A stretch of 64,000 bases of DNA from NCBI RefSeq assembly GCF_037392515.1, contig NC_090288.1, positions 59,257,673 to 59,321,672 of the forward strand, read 5' to 3'. This document shows positions 16,901 to 25,818 of this stretch, piece by piece (the stretch's first letter is position 1; the number at the start of each line of letters is the position of its first letter). The stretch comes from Haliotis asinina. Lineage: Eukaryota > Mollusca > Gastropoda > Lepetellida > Haliotidae. The position numbers and the translations under genes were made by a program. The notes under the pieces are model-generated. The model did not search any database. It was not told where the DNA came from and saw only the letters and a list, made by a program, of their open reading frames with translations.

Positions 16901-19900
16901 TTATGTCCTGGTGTTTGGATCCTGACTCTAAGAGGGTGCATTTGAATCCCGGATAAGACCCCACTTAACAAAAGTACAAGAATCTGATTTTTACTGATAA
17001 AGTGTTATCCCCAAAATAACATGTTTCGCAGGAAGAACGGTTACAAAATTACAGGTTTTGTGTTTCATCACCGTTTCTTTAAACCTCGATAACATAGACA
17101 AAAGCATGCACGATCGACCACCTTGTAATAACATAAGTTCCCTAAGGAATAACGTTAAATAAAAGCCGCCATGACGTAGCTGGTATTTTCCTGATAAAAT
17201 AATGCTCACACAATTCCAACAAACCTGTATTTGATCCGTCGTATATGGCAACGTTGTCAAAGTCACAGGGCGACGTCTCGACTTCAAAATACATAAGCCG
17301 AAGTTCGACAACACTGTGTGAAGGGCCCTGTTTAAACAGCATAGATACCAGCGGAATGACTATTTGATTTATATACAGTTCTCGGGTTATCGAGATATTT
17401 CAGTGATTGATTGGTTGGATATTTAATAAATTCATATCCTAGTTACTTTGCATGTTTATTCTTTAGCGTCACAGTCAGCGATATTCTACTTATATCATTG
17501 CGGTCAGAGATTCGAGTCAGGTCCAGATGAACTAGTGACTGATAAAATGAGCAACATTCAGAAACCAGTTGGATTGGTAGTTATGATAACTATTTCTGAA
17601 TTCTGACAAACCTGTATAGTGTAGTGGCACAAAACTCTCGAGGGATAGGACAGTGGGTAGCCAGGGGAGGTGATGAACCCACTTTCTCCCGTCAGCGTCG
17701 TGTTGCAGTAGTCCTCAGCAACATCTACAAGATTAGCCCATATTTTTCACTTATCTCCTACACAGTGTTGTAATGTATGTTTGCATGCAGTGTTGTGTCC
17801 TTCAGGCATGGTGTTACTATATAGGTAATTTAACATGGCAATTATAGTGTTGTTGGGCTGTCTCGGGCATGGCGTTACTTCATCTGTAATATAGCATGGC
17901 CACTACAGCGGTGTTGTGTTGTCTCGGGCATGTCGTTACTTTATCTGTAATTTAACATGACAACTATAGTGGCGTTGTGCCCCTTTGGTCATGGTGTTAC
18001 TTTATCTGTAATTTAACATGGTAACTACAGTGGTGTTGTGTTGTCTCGGGCATGGCGTTACTTTATCTGTAATTTAACATGACAACTATAGTGGCGTTGT
18101 GCCCCTTTGGTCATGGTGTTACTTTATCTGTAATTTAACATGGTAACTACAGTGGTGTTGTGTTGTCTCGGGCATGGCGTTACTTTATCTGTAATACAAC
18201 ATGACAACTATAGCGGCGTTGTGTTGTCTTGGACATGGCGTTACTCTATCTGTAATTTAACATGGCAACGATTTTGGTATTGTGTTGTTGGGCACGTATC
18301 GGTACAGTTGAGATTAATTAGATACTAGATATTTTTGTTCAGTTAACGTTCAGAATGTAGTAATTGTATTATAGTTTAGGAAAATCACCAGAAACAGTGT
18401 GTGTCTGACAGTGTAGAGTAATGTAGTGTATGCGTGACTAAGAGTGTAGGGTAATGTGTGTGTGTGTGTGTGTGTGTGTGTCTGTCTGTCTGTCTGTCAG
18501 TCTGTGTCTGTGTATGTGGTGGGGTGCGATACTCTGTAGTATAGGGTAGATATAGATATAGGGTAGAGTAGTGTTAAGGCGTCGATTGGAGTGTAGTTGA
18601 GAGTAAATCAGCGTATAATGGCGTTTATACCTGATCGGACAGGATGGAAGATGAGTCTAAAGCCAATCCCATCGCCTGCTGCGTCTGTCTGGAATCGGAG
18701 TGTTATGACGTCAGAAGAGGACACGAAGGAGATGTGTTCGTTCCCACAATACCTTGCTCGTCCATACTCTTTATCCTTTACTTCAAGGAAATCCCATCTG
18801 TTGAAATAAATAAGTTAACCTATTTGTTTGGAAAATATTTTTTCAGCCTGTTACATGTTCCTGTGAAGCAGTATTAATGTTGGAACACCCTAAATATGAT
18901 GTCTCTAAAGTCAAATTGTTACCAGGGACAGTCACGTCTGTATCTCAGTGTGGAGTAAATTGGGATGTAAGTCGCCTTTAGCCATATTCCATCAATGTCA
19001 CGATGGAGGAAACCAGAAATCGGCTTCACACATTGTGCGCATGTCAGAAAGCGGCCTCACAACCTCACCACCCATCTCAATATGAAAGTTAAGTGAAAAA
19101 TGTACGTTCGTACGACCATTTTCCTCAAAGCATCAACATTCTAAAAATCGGAAAATAGTTATTAAAAACAAGCAAAACAAACACATCAAATGGTCTGGAA
19201 AGAGTAATTCAAAGTAAATTAGTTTCATTTTGGAGGCACGTCACCATATAGTGTGTGTATAATTGAACCAATCATATCAAAGATTTCCAATTGATTTCGT
19301 TACTACCTACAAGCACTGTGATTGGTCCTCAAGGTCAAAGTACTGTGACGTCATGTTGATACGCCACCCCGGGGCTGTTTTGACTACCCAGATGCAGTCG
19401 AGGTCCGCTGGGTAGTACTCTGGAAAGCCGGGTGACTCCACAACTTCTCTACCCACCATCACTTCACCTCCACACGCGAACACTGGGTGGTAAGATATAA
19501 AACACATGTTTTTAAGCAAGGTGCTTCATCACTTCACCCCCACGCGTGGACACTGAGCGGTGAGATATAAAACACATGTTTTTATACAAGGTGCTTCATC
19601 ACTTCACCCCCAAACGTGACCACTGAGTGGTGAAATAGAAACACATGTTTTTATGCAAGATGCTTCATCACTCCATCCACACACGCGAATACTGCGTGGT
19701 GACAACACGTGCTCTAAAGCAAGATGCTTGTGAAAATTCTGTTCAGGCAGCAGGTATTTCCTCACCTAAATGATTCCGGCAATGGCTGTAGAAGGACGTC
19801 TGGTATAAGCACGATGGTTGCAAATTAAGATACATGTACAATACTATTTTGTTGCACTACATGCATTCATACATGCATTGATACCTGCATTTGTGCGTGC

Positions 19901-20638
19901 GCTCGCACACAAGCACGCACGAACACATAGACACACTCATCCATACATACATATACAGGTATCCATTCACAGTTGTGTGGACTGTAACACAAAGTCAAAG
20001 TACTTTGTCCAAGTTTACTGCGCGTTGCAGCCAGGTGTTTGCACATATTCATGTTGCCACCATCTGGTCAACTACGGAGTATGCACATGAAGAAATAAAC
20101 ACAAACTTGAATTTGTTTCTGATGAGCACACAAACAATAATATTTGTTCAAATTACTTATTATGAGTTTGTATTATCAGTGTCTCCAAATTAAAAACAAA
20201 TGGAAAAAGCTGTAAGTGCTGGGTGTAAGAGGCTTCTGAGCATCAAATCAGAATACTTAGTGCTTTTATTTGTATCATAAAGCCGGTCGAGGAGACCGAG
20301 TGTGTAACTTCACACACCACTGGGACACCATTCGGCCTTAGTATCACCACAAGCTGATGTGTCCGGTCGTACATACAAGGACATCCTGAGGTACAATGTG
20401 TGTCGCACAGAAATATACATTCTACTCATACACGCTTGTCCACAACTTATGTTGGAGTGTACCAGCGTTTGTTTATCGAAAATAGAAGTATGTAACACTT
20501 CAGTTCATCACAAACATATCCTTCACACTTACTTTCACTCGTCATCCCAGACGACTCTCCAGTTTCAAACCACGCCCATGTTGAGTTGATCCACAGCGCA
20601 AGTGTAAACACTTTTAGCACTGTATGTAGAAACTGCAT
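7213..20638 (-). CDS. Secreted CUB3-EGF2-Ig2-trypsin serine protease, 16 exons
   Basis: Exons in transcript order: 20638-20533, 19482-19311, 18797-18631, 17724-17612, 17327-17225, 16527-16330, 16221-16021, 15177-15007, 14144-14063, 13802-13631, 13065-12956, 12106-11919, 11035-10902, 10392-10269, 9500-9385 and 7917-7213. All phases agree and the sum is 2862 nt (953 residues plus stop). Order: signal peptide, three CUB domains with a Thr-rich linker between the second and third, two EGF, two Ig, activation peptide, S1 protease with a full His-Asp-Ser triad and Asp189-type pocket (DACHGDSGGP), so trypsin-like cleavage after Arg/Lys is expected. C1r/MASP proteases combine CUB, EGF and S1 but use CCP domains where this one has Ig. 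A role in a humoral immune cascade is inferred. A related gene lies inverted at 39197-61808. Confidence 0.88.
8112..8290. repeat. Degenerate inverted pair of Penelope-element termini
   Basis: The left half (TGAGAGGAATTCTAAAGTTG ... AAGTCAACTTTTTTGTTGCA ... GCGTTTC) resembles the terminal sequence at 22200-22310. The right half reads the same motif backwards (GAAACGCACCTGTTGCAAAT AAAGAAGTTGACTATCCAT). Confidence 0.5.
8988..9287 (-). CDS. Candidate alternative terminal exon, unknown domain
   Basis: On the minus strand a good acceptor (TTATTCTCCATAG) at 9288 opens 99 codons ending in TAG at 8988, starting DQQPWYKSELQG and containing DGSTCTGYTN, YSETCNEIGGYGCFYWY. It begins in phase 0, the phase in which the activation exon (9385-9500) ends, leaving a 97-bp intron. 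If used, the product would lack the protease domain. I do not recognise the fold and cannot exclude a chance open frame. Confidence 0.35.
   Translation of the reverse strand, partial: DQQPWYKSELQGITIQYDVQDGSTCTGYTNMTVKGYDTRDIIILINLARDFSSFILLDKKSNLKDWILEFLVMYSETCNEIGGYGCFYWYIGPATSFCW
9385..9500 (-). CDS. Activation-peptide exon of the minus-strand protease
   Basis: It encodes CGRPKMVKEVGRAGR followed by IASGKEVLEGESPWHV. This matches the S1 zymogen pattern: a tether cysteine, then cleavage after Arg giving a new Ile N-terminus (R|IASG, compare R|IVGG), then PW. Phases are 1 at entry and 0 at exit. Confidence 0.9.
9600..9760 (-). repeat. tRNA-derived SINE (class I)
   Basis: It is read on the minus strand, with GGGGTTAGAG-type A box, CCCGGGTTCGAATCCCC B box, and a tail ending in ACTCACTCACTTAC. 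It sits in an intron of the protease, between the activation exon and the Ig2b exon. Confidence 0.75.
9990..10133 (+). repeat. tRNA-derived SINE (class I)
   Basis: GTGGGGTAATCTAGTGGTTG A box, TTCGGGTTCGATTCCTC B box, and the shared tail AAGCGGCGTAAAACCACACT followed by CACTCAC units. Confidence 0.85.
10269..11035 (-). CDS. Second Ig domain (two exons)
   Basis: Exon 11035-10902 gives PQNMTVEEGGSAILQCF ... TMWRKNG (first Ig cysteine and the conserved Trp). Exon 10392-10269 gives VETDAGEYTCAARDSNG (the D-x-G-x-Y-x-C motif of an I/C2-set Ig). The intron between them (10393-10901) is phase 0. Confidence 0.9.
11568..11812 (-). repeat. ~270-bp SINE-like element
   Basis: A GAGTGAGTGAGTTAAGTTTT start, ATATACCGGCGGTCTGTAAA core and GGGTTACTGAAGACC end mark a near-complete copy on the minus strand. 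Confidence 0.85.
11919..13065 (-). CDS. First Ig domain (two exons)
   Basis: Exon 13065-12956 gives PHNITIARGSSVLMECAVEE ... GIM and ends TG in phase 2. Exon 12106-11919 starts with G, which completes the conserved Ig Trp codon, and continues LHRDRILSEDD ... SDDQDGKYTCVALSGG. The donor is GTCAGT. The intron holds a TIR element (12450-12862). Confidence 0.9.
12450..12862. mobile_element. Short TIR element (MITE-like)
   Basis: The ends are inverted repeats of about 45 bp: ACTTGTCATATCTTCCTACG at 12452-12471, continuing to TCTAATACGGCC, against GGTCGTATTAGAACAGTCGC ... AGGAAGATATGACAAGTAAC ending near 12862. There is no coding sequence inside. The transposon superfamily is not identified. Confidence 0.75.
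13631..14144 (-). CDS. Two EGF-like domains (two exons)
   Basis: Exon 14144-14063 begins CPLQCNNGGTCVKEE and the domain is completed in exon 13802-13631 (CDCPRGITGEEC). EGF 2 follows in the same exon: CEDYTCHNGGTCYIQGNG ... CHCLPRYTGSLC. All six cysteines of each domain are present. Confidence 0.92.
14346..14530 (-). repeat. ~270-bp SINE-like element, degraded
   Basis: CTCAGCAATATGATAGCTAT, GACGGTCTGTAAATAATCGA and GGTTACTGAAGATCAATTCT remain; parts of the body are deleted. Confidence 0.7.
14807..14942. repeat. Near-perfect palindrome of two Penelope-type termini
   Basis: The left arm at 14807-14840 (AGAACAAGTATATATGGATG...) is the reverse complement of the right arm at 14908-14942, with few mismatches. 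Each half also contains a small hairpin, GATACAGGTTCTTGTATC followed by GTTTTCAAG on the left, matching GGTATAGATTCTTATACC + GTTTTCAAG at 22290-22316. Confidence 0.75.
15007..16221 (-). CDS. CUB domain 3 (two exons)
   Basis: Exon 16221-16021 gives CTDTLNGGEGNFTSPRYP ... CVTYIRAS ... FVTFDLEDSENCTYDRV. Exon 15177-15007 gives VICGDSAKQRVFTFD ... VTFTSDTSVNAGGYAARYF. These are the N- and C-terminal halves of a CUB with its four cysteines and the FDLE...C.YD block that often binds calcium. Confidence 0.92.
16330..17724 (-). CDS. CUB domain 2 and Thr-rich linker (three exons)
   Basis: Exons 17724-17612 (CNTTLTGESGFITSPGYPLS), 17327-17225 (ELRLMYFEVETSPCDFDNVA) and 16527-16330 (LLCGTTSHGNW ... LVFTSDSAIETRGFNVSYH). 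The last exon also encodes a linker, ATTTAPTTTTTVTEKTTK, likely O-glycosylated. Entry and exit phases are 1. Confidence 0.92.
16600..16990. repeat. Two fragments of a class II-tRNA-like SINE
   Basis: 16600-16700 is the 3' part on the minus strand (GTTGCATTAGGCCATTTTCT...). 16870-16990 is a plus-strand head: GAGTGGGTTAG A-box region, CCTGACTCTAAGAGGGTGCA, and TTGAATCCCGG B box. The long variable-arm-like stretch before the B box resembles a Leu/Ser-type tRNA. Confidence 0.6.
17790..18290. repeat. ~60-bp minisatellite, about eight copies
   Basis: Units contain ATGGCGTTACTTTATCTGTA + ATTTAACATGG-AACTA-AGTGG. Two alternating subtypes (TTGTCTCGGGCATGG and GCCCCTTTGGTCATGG) suggest a higher-order period. 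It lies in the intron between the CUB1b and CUB2a exons. Confidence 0.9.
18452..18500. repeat. Microsatellite (TG)n(TCTG)n
   Basis: A run of TG dinucleotides passes directly into TCTG units. Confidence 0.95.
18631..19482 (-). CDS. CUB domain 1 (two exons)
   Basis: Exon 19482-19311 gives ACGGEVMVGREVVESPGFPE ... DLDCIWVVKTAPGW ... YFDLEDQSQC. Exon 18797-18631 gives WDFLEVKDKEYGRARYCG ... TLRFQTDAAGDGIGFRL. The donor splits a Leu codon (TT|A). Confidence 0.92.
18968..19060 (-). repeat. tRNA-derived SINE fragment
   Basis: TCGCCTTTAGCCATATTCCA and AGAAATCGGCTTCACACATT correspond to the tail and body of the class I family read backwards; the A/B-box head is eroded. Confidence 0.5.
19457..19735. 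repeat. 70-bp array containing the CUB1 exon acceptor
   Basis: CATCACTTCACC landmarks lie at 19457 (inside the exon), 19527, 19597 and 19666. Each copy repeats the first exon codons, the CAG acceptor and about 40 bp of intron (minus-strand reading). The three extra copies all keep CAG|T but the cysteine codon that follows has drifted. Confidence 0.9.
20533..20638 (-). CDS. Signal-peptide exon of the minus-strand protease
   Basis: ATG at 20638-20636 opens MQFLHTVLKVFTLALW, a hydrophobic leader, then INSTWAWFETGESSG and a strong donor GTAAGT in phase 1. Another in-frame ATG lies 7 codons upstream (20659), but the downstream one gives the more typical leader. Confidence 0.8.
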
Positions 20639-22199
20639 TTGAATATTTGAAGAATACATTGGTTTTCAAGGGAGATATTTTTCTGAGACTCTGCATCAGC
20701 CAAGGGAGAATGAGGGTCCGTCTGTCGTGGCAAACATGTACTGGCGTTTCTAAAGACATGGCTACCAGTGCTCTTTTGTTGCAAGAACCTCGTCTTCCGT
20801 CGTTCTTGGTGTGGTCACGTGTCAACACTTAACAAGCGCTACTGACACCATCAACGTCTGGAAGGTCAGCAAGGTCAAAATAAAAACTTAAAGTGTTATG
20901 AATATAGTGGTTTTGCTCCGCATAGGACCCCCTGATGGAGCCCCATGTACGTCTGCGCTGGACAAGGACTATAGTATCACTTCCGACACCGAACACCCTA
21001 CTCGTGTCGTCTGCTTATCTTTCCTGCTAATGAGTCCTGTACCATGAAGCGCATGAACAATGACCTATTTAGAATAACATCGAACTACGGCAACCAGGAA
21101 CGAGGTAGTGACCTTGATCTGGAGGGCACCAGGCCAGTCGCTACAGCTATATCTTATATACATCTAACTCATTTGAGGGACTTGATTAAGTTGAAAATTG
21201 TAGACTTTGACCAATCCGGTTTCCAATGCCTAGGAGAATTTAGATTTTGACATAAACAATCGGACTAAATCGTCCCTGCCCAAATGAAGTGTGGTATCAT
21301 ACACGATTGACCTCCTGGACCTGACAGGTCGTCTTGAGCTTGAGATGTCATGTTTCCTGAATCATTTTAAATGGCTTTCAGACTTAAAATCACCATTGCA
21401 TCGTGCAGACAGATAAACAAGTACGGGCCTGTGTCCCAAGGTGAACCTCAGTTTTTGAGGGCCATCTGTTATTTATTTAGTTTTAATCCCCTTCATTCGA
21501 TAACGGATTATATCCTGAAATAGGTGTCTGGGATTTAATTTGTTTTTCTGCCTAAAATGCTAACATATGAGAATTTATACCAGCATTGCCAAGGGATCAC
21601 ATCACTTTTATATACCATTGCCCTGTTACCAAGTGACGTCAAATGACAAAGGTACATCAGATGTGCACATTTATTCCCCAGACTAACCCAGGAAAACACT
21701 GAGGTAAATAGACAGTAAACACGGTCATATTGATGTGTTAAATTTAACACTGTGTGTGTGATGTCGCTGCTGCAGGGTTCGACGTGAGCATTTGTTACTA
21801 CTAGACCAGTAAACCCGTGGGTCTTATGGTCTAATAGACCTGACCTAATGTCAACTACACCATGCTATTGGAGGAAACGAGGTTATTTTGGTCATCAACA
21901 GGGTCATAGTGCATTCTCGGAGAACAAAAGATATTACTATGTGATATTTTGTCTTGTTTTGTTCAGTGTAAGCAGTGTAGGCCTTTGGATTTTTCTGAAT
22001 AGCGTATATCATTAACGTAGCTCTTACAATCATTACATGATTAAATAAGTTTAATAACAGTCACTGTAATACGTGTTGTAATAGACGACTGTGTGCAAGG
22101 TTTTTAACATACGAAAATAAACAAATACGGTGATTTGAAACAACTTTATCAAATATCTGCACGATCAGTAATGCAAGCTAGACTAGACCGAATAAACTG
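20639..22199. other. Intergenic stretch, 5' of the protease gene
   Basis: I see no coding exon, RNA gene or clear repeat family here. It should contain the promoter of the minus-strand protease, but no convincing TATA box was identified. Confidence 0.4.
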
Positions 22200-22209
22200 T
22201 TTGAGAGGC

Positions 22210-23550
22210 ATTCTAGAAGTTGCTGAGATAAAGATGACAAGAATTTTTATGGATGATCAACTTCTTATTGCAGGGTAGCGACGTTTCGGTATAGATTCTT
22301 ATACCGTTTTCAAGCGTGTGGGGAATGGCAGGGGGAGTACAATATATATACAGCAGAGATGAGCATGTGATGACAATACAACAATAACAGGATTAACAAT
22401 AACTATTTGAGGTAACAATACATTAGAGAAGTGTTGAGGTAAGCTGATTAAGGACTGAAGCCAGCGGGTGAGTTGACAGAAGCCAGAGTGAGATGAGTGG
22501 ATTAATTGGTGGAAGCCAGGGTGAGTTGAGTGGATAAATGGAGACTGGGGGCCAGAGTGGGTTGATTAATTAGTGTTAATGATGCAGTTGAATGCCGGAG
22601 AGACAAAGACGCCTTGATCCCTGTTGATTGTTGGGTTGTGTCTGCGGATTTGTACTGCTTCAGCAAGTTTGCGTTGTTTGAAGTCATGTTTGTTGCTAGC
22701 AAGTGTTGTGACAGTGTCCCAGTTGATGTTGTGGTCAGGAAATTTGGTGATGTGTTCCGAAATGGCTGATTTTGTGTCACCTTTGTTTGTGGAGGTTTTG
22801 TGTTCTTTGATGCGTATGTTGAGTGGTCTGGATGTTTCCCCAATGTAGTTGCTGCCGCAGCTGCAGCTGATGTTGTAGATGACGCCTTTAGGGTGTTGTT
22901 GTTGTGTACTGTGTTTCCTACCGTTGGCCTTAATGATTGTTTTGAGGGGTGTTCCTGTTGTAAAGTAGGTGTCAATGCCTGCTTGTTGCTTGAGTAGGCG
23001 ACTGATGTGGTGTGATGTTTTGCCGGTGTATGGTAGTGAGATGCGTATGGGAGCGGGATCAGGCTTGGTAGTAGTGGGTTTGGGAGGTGGGTTGACAGTG
23101 GAGTTAATGACACGGTTAACAAGTTGGGGAGGGTAGTTGTTTAGTTGAGTGAAGACATGCTTGAGATGGTTTAGTTCGGGTTGAGGAGAGACAGAGGATA
23201 GGTTTAGGGCACGGCGGGTGAGGGTAGAGATGATGCCCGTTTTAGTTCGGAGTGAGTGGTTTGAGTCAAAGTGGAGGTATTGGTCAGTGTGAGTGGGTTT
23301 ACGATAGACAGAGGTTTGGATGGTGTTGTCAGTAGTGCGGGTGACGAGAACGTCAAGGAAGGGGAGTTGTGAGTTGCTTTCAGTCTCAAACGTGAACTGA
23401 ATGCGGGGGTGTTGCTGGTTAAGGTGCTGAAGGAGAGCGGAGGGGTCGTTAGCTTGGGGCAGAATGACAAAGGTGTCGTCAACCTTCCTGAACCAGCAGG
23501 TTGGTTTAATTAGTGAGGAACTGAGGGCTTGGTGCTCAAAGGAGGTCATG
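22210..23550 (-). mobile_element. Penelope-like element: RT C-terminus plus GIY-YIG endonuclease
   Basis: A 327-codon frame (23549-22566) contains CWFRKVDDTFVIL, the RT catalytic block typical of Penelope-like elements. Farther on it has KGVIYNISCSCGSNYIGETS, the GIY-YIG nuclease with the Cys-rich insert, then NIRIKEHK and a C-terminal tail. The RT N-terminus is missing, so the copy is 5'-truncated. Downstream are about four 31-bp repeats (22455-22575) and a terminal hairpin GGTATAGATTCTTATACC flanked by GACGTTTC. The domain frame is open, so it may be a fairly recent insertion. Confidence 0.88.
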
Positions 23551-23561
23551 TAGATTTCAGA

Positions 23562-23645
23562 GACTAAACAATGTCGTTCTGACCACTATGGCTTGACCGG
23601 ATCAGCTATTGACTAAACAATGTCGTTCTGACCACTATGGCTTGA
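23562..23645. repeat. Direct repeat at the Penelope 5' junction
   Basis: ACTAAACAATGTCGTTCTGA + CCACTATGGCTTGA occurs twice, 49 bp apart, immediately upstream of the truncated Penelope copy. Confidence 0.8.
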
Positions 23646-23649
23646 ATAC

Positions 23650-24685
23650 ACAATGCTATTGAGGTGAAACTTAACATAGGCTATATTTGGAATTATACTC
23701 TCTCAGTAAAGCACAGGTTCTAGCACTCTTTGGGGTGAGTCAGATCGCTAAGTTTGTGTAACGACAATTTAATTACTGCATGTCATTGTGTTACAGCTTC
23801 GTATCATCAGACATAATTTTCAATAACGAAAAGTGCTTTATGCCTTTGAAACAACTTATAATTTTCAATAACTTGACTGTCAGGTCTATACAGATAAAAA
23901 AGAATACATATCGATAGGCAGCCTTTGTAAATCCAGAATATCGTCTACAAAGGCGTTAAGCCATAACAGAAACATCATCACGCCAAAGAAAGAAGTCGTA
24001 CTGACGACATGGCTAATTATTATGTTCCTACTGTCCACGATACAAACCGATACACACAGGTTTGTTCTATATACAAATGTAGTCTAGACTACCACATTAT
24101 AAGCCCAATCAATGAATTTCCATTTCATGGCCGGGATCACACAAAGTATTGTATAGCTATCTCGAAGGGGAACGATAAAGGCACTCGCCCTGACATTTGT
24201 TGATCTACCGACAGATATGTGTAGATGCTGTGTGAAGTCTACGGAAGGGTTATTCCGCCGAATGAACGCGTACTGTGAAAACGGAAGTAGTAGCTGACTT
24301 GTAGCGATGACAAATGCTCTCGGCGCCTGTTTACAACGTCTAGTATTCTCTGTAAACACTCTCGTCTCTTTGTGTTTACAATATACGTGCTATTCAGTGA
24401 TACATATTTCATGATCCCACACCCTTGGGTACCTAATAACCTTAACTTTAGAATGGTGGATGTTTATTATTCTGTTTGTCGTAACCTATTTCTCTGACTA
24501 CTGAGACGTGTACGATGAGGCACTTCTAGAATGTTCATGTAATTTGTAATTATCAATCTGTGTGCCCCGTATTTGTTTTAACCGATGACATGAGTCAAAA
24601 ACAGGGTTTGGGTGCTGCGGCACAAACATGGTACAAATAATAGGTTAACTGTATTCAAAGTGTATGGAATCCGGGTTAGAACTGT
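23650..24685. other. Intergenic stretch without recognised features
   Basis: AT-rich, with only short open frames on either strand that show no family resemblance. Confidence 0.4.
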
Positions 24686-24689
24686 TTTT

Positions 24690-24890
24690 ATCGTATGAGG
24701 CGACTAACGGGATCGGGTGGTCAGTCTCGCTGACTTGGTTGACACATGTCATCGGTTCTCAAATCGATGCTCATGTTGTTGATCACTGGATTGTCTGGTC
24801 CACACTCGATTATTTACAGACAGCCGCCATATAGTTGGAGTATTGCCGAGTGCGGCGTAAAACTAAACTCACTCATTCACTCACTCCATG
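24690..24890 (+). repeat. ~270-bp SINE-like element, head truncated
   Basis: GTATGAGGCGACTAACGGGA through TGCGGCGTAAAACTAAACTC + ACTCATTCACTCACTC. Confidence 0.85.
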
Positions 24891-25126
24891 TCCTAAACAC
24901 CGAACATCTCCTATATACACTGCCCAGTTTAATCTCCCGGCAGTACAACTGTATATTGACATGATGTCTGGGTCAATGTCCGTGACTGAAAGTGTGGTGG
25001 AAGTAAATTAATCTCTCATATAGATGACACACAGTCTACAAGTGTGTTATTTTGTTGCTGCAAAATGACAGGAATATATGGACTCTGCAGTCTAAGTAAA
25101 CATAGCTTCAGTACTTATCGTTACAC

Positions 25127-25443
25127 TCAACAACTGAGACTAACAAAACCTTATGGGAGGGGCGTCAGGTAACCTTTGAGATTGACCAATCAGAACACAG
25201 CGTACCAAATCGCGAAAGTGGACATTCGCACATATCATGTGGACTTTTTATCTCGAAAAGGTTCGTTCCCGAACAATTCCGAATATTTTGACCTGAATAT
25301 TTTGTAAGTCCCTCTGATCCCAAAGTAGTCACCGTTGTCTGATTGGTTAAATCTATTTAACCGTCTCGCTATTGATTGAACGGTCATAGGTCGCCCAAAG
25401 TTACCTGACGCGACCTTCAACTAAGTTTTGTTAGACCCAGTGG
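25127..25443. mobile_element. TIR element (MITE-like), about 315 bp
   Basis: The left end ACTGAGACTAACAAAACCTT ... GCGTCAGGTAAC is mirrored at the right by GTTACCTGACGCGACCTTCA ... TAAGTTTTGTTAGACCCAGT. Arms are about 40 bp with mismatches. There is no coding content. Confidence 0.75.
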
Positions 25444-25716
25444 TGGAGTTTAACGAATAACACTGAGACTAAGTTTACTTAGACTGATGGACTCCAGCAC
25501 GTGATACGCTACTGTCGTAAAGGGAAAACACATACATTTCCTCATCCCTGAATGACTGTGAAGGGCAGTCTTAGAGGTCAGCATCCAATTGAGAGAAGAA
25601 TCCCATCCGGGTAACAGAATCCGGGTGTGCAGAATATTGCATGTCAACATCTTCCTTTTGTTTCTTTCGGGGCAGTAATGAAAACAAACATGTTAGTAGA
25701 CTCAGTTTGTGGCGGT

Positions 25717-25722
25717 TTTATT
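25717..25722 (-). promoter_or_regulatory. Candidate polyadenylation signal
   Basis: AATAAA on the minus strand, 97 bases past the stop of the Shisa/WBP1-like gene. Confidence 0.45.
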
Positions 25723-25818
25723 TCTGTGTCAGTAGTTTAGAAAAAATCTTGTGGTGGGGACTCAACCTCAGATCTTTCCGGTGACGAGAAATCACACCAC
25801 CAAACACGCAGTTTTTCC

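Noticed and set aside
17455-17560. Another ~270-bp SINE-like copy
   Set aside because: Only scattered matches (GCGGTCAGAGATTCGAGTCA); too eroded to assign.
22502-23122. A 206-codon Thr/Ser-rich open frame
   Set aside because: It overlaps the RT/GIY-YIG frame in another register and has no family signature; a shadow.
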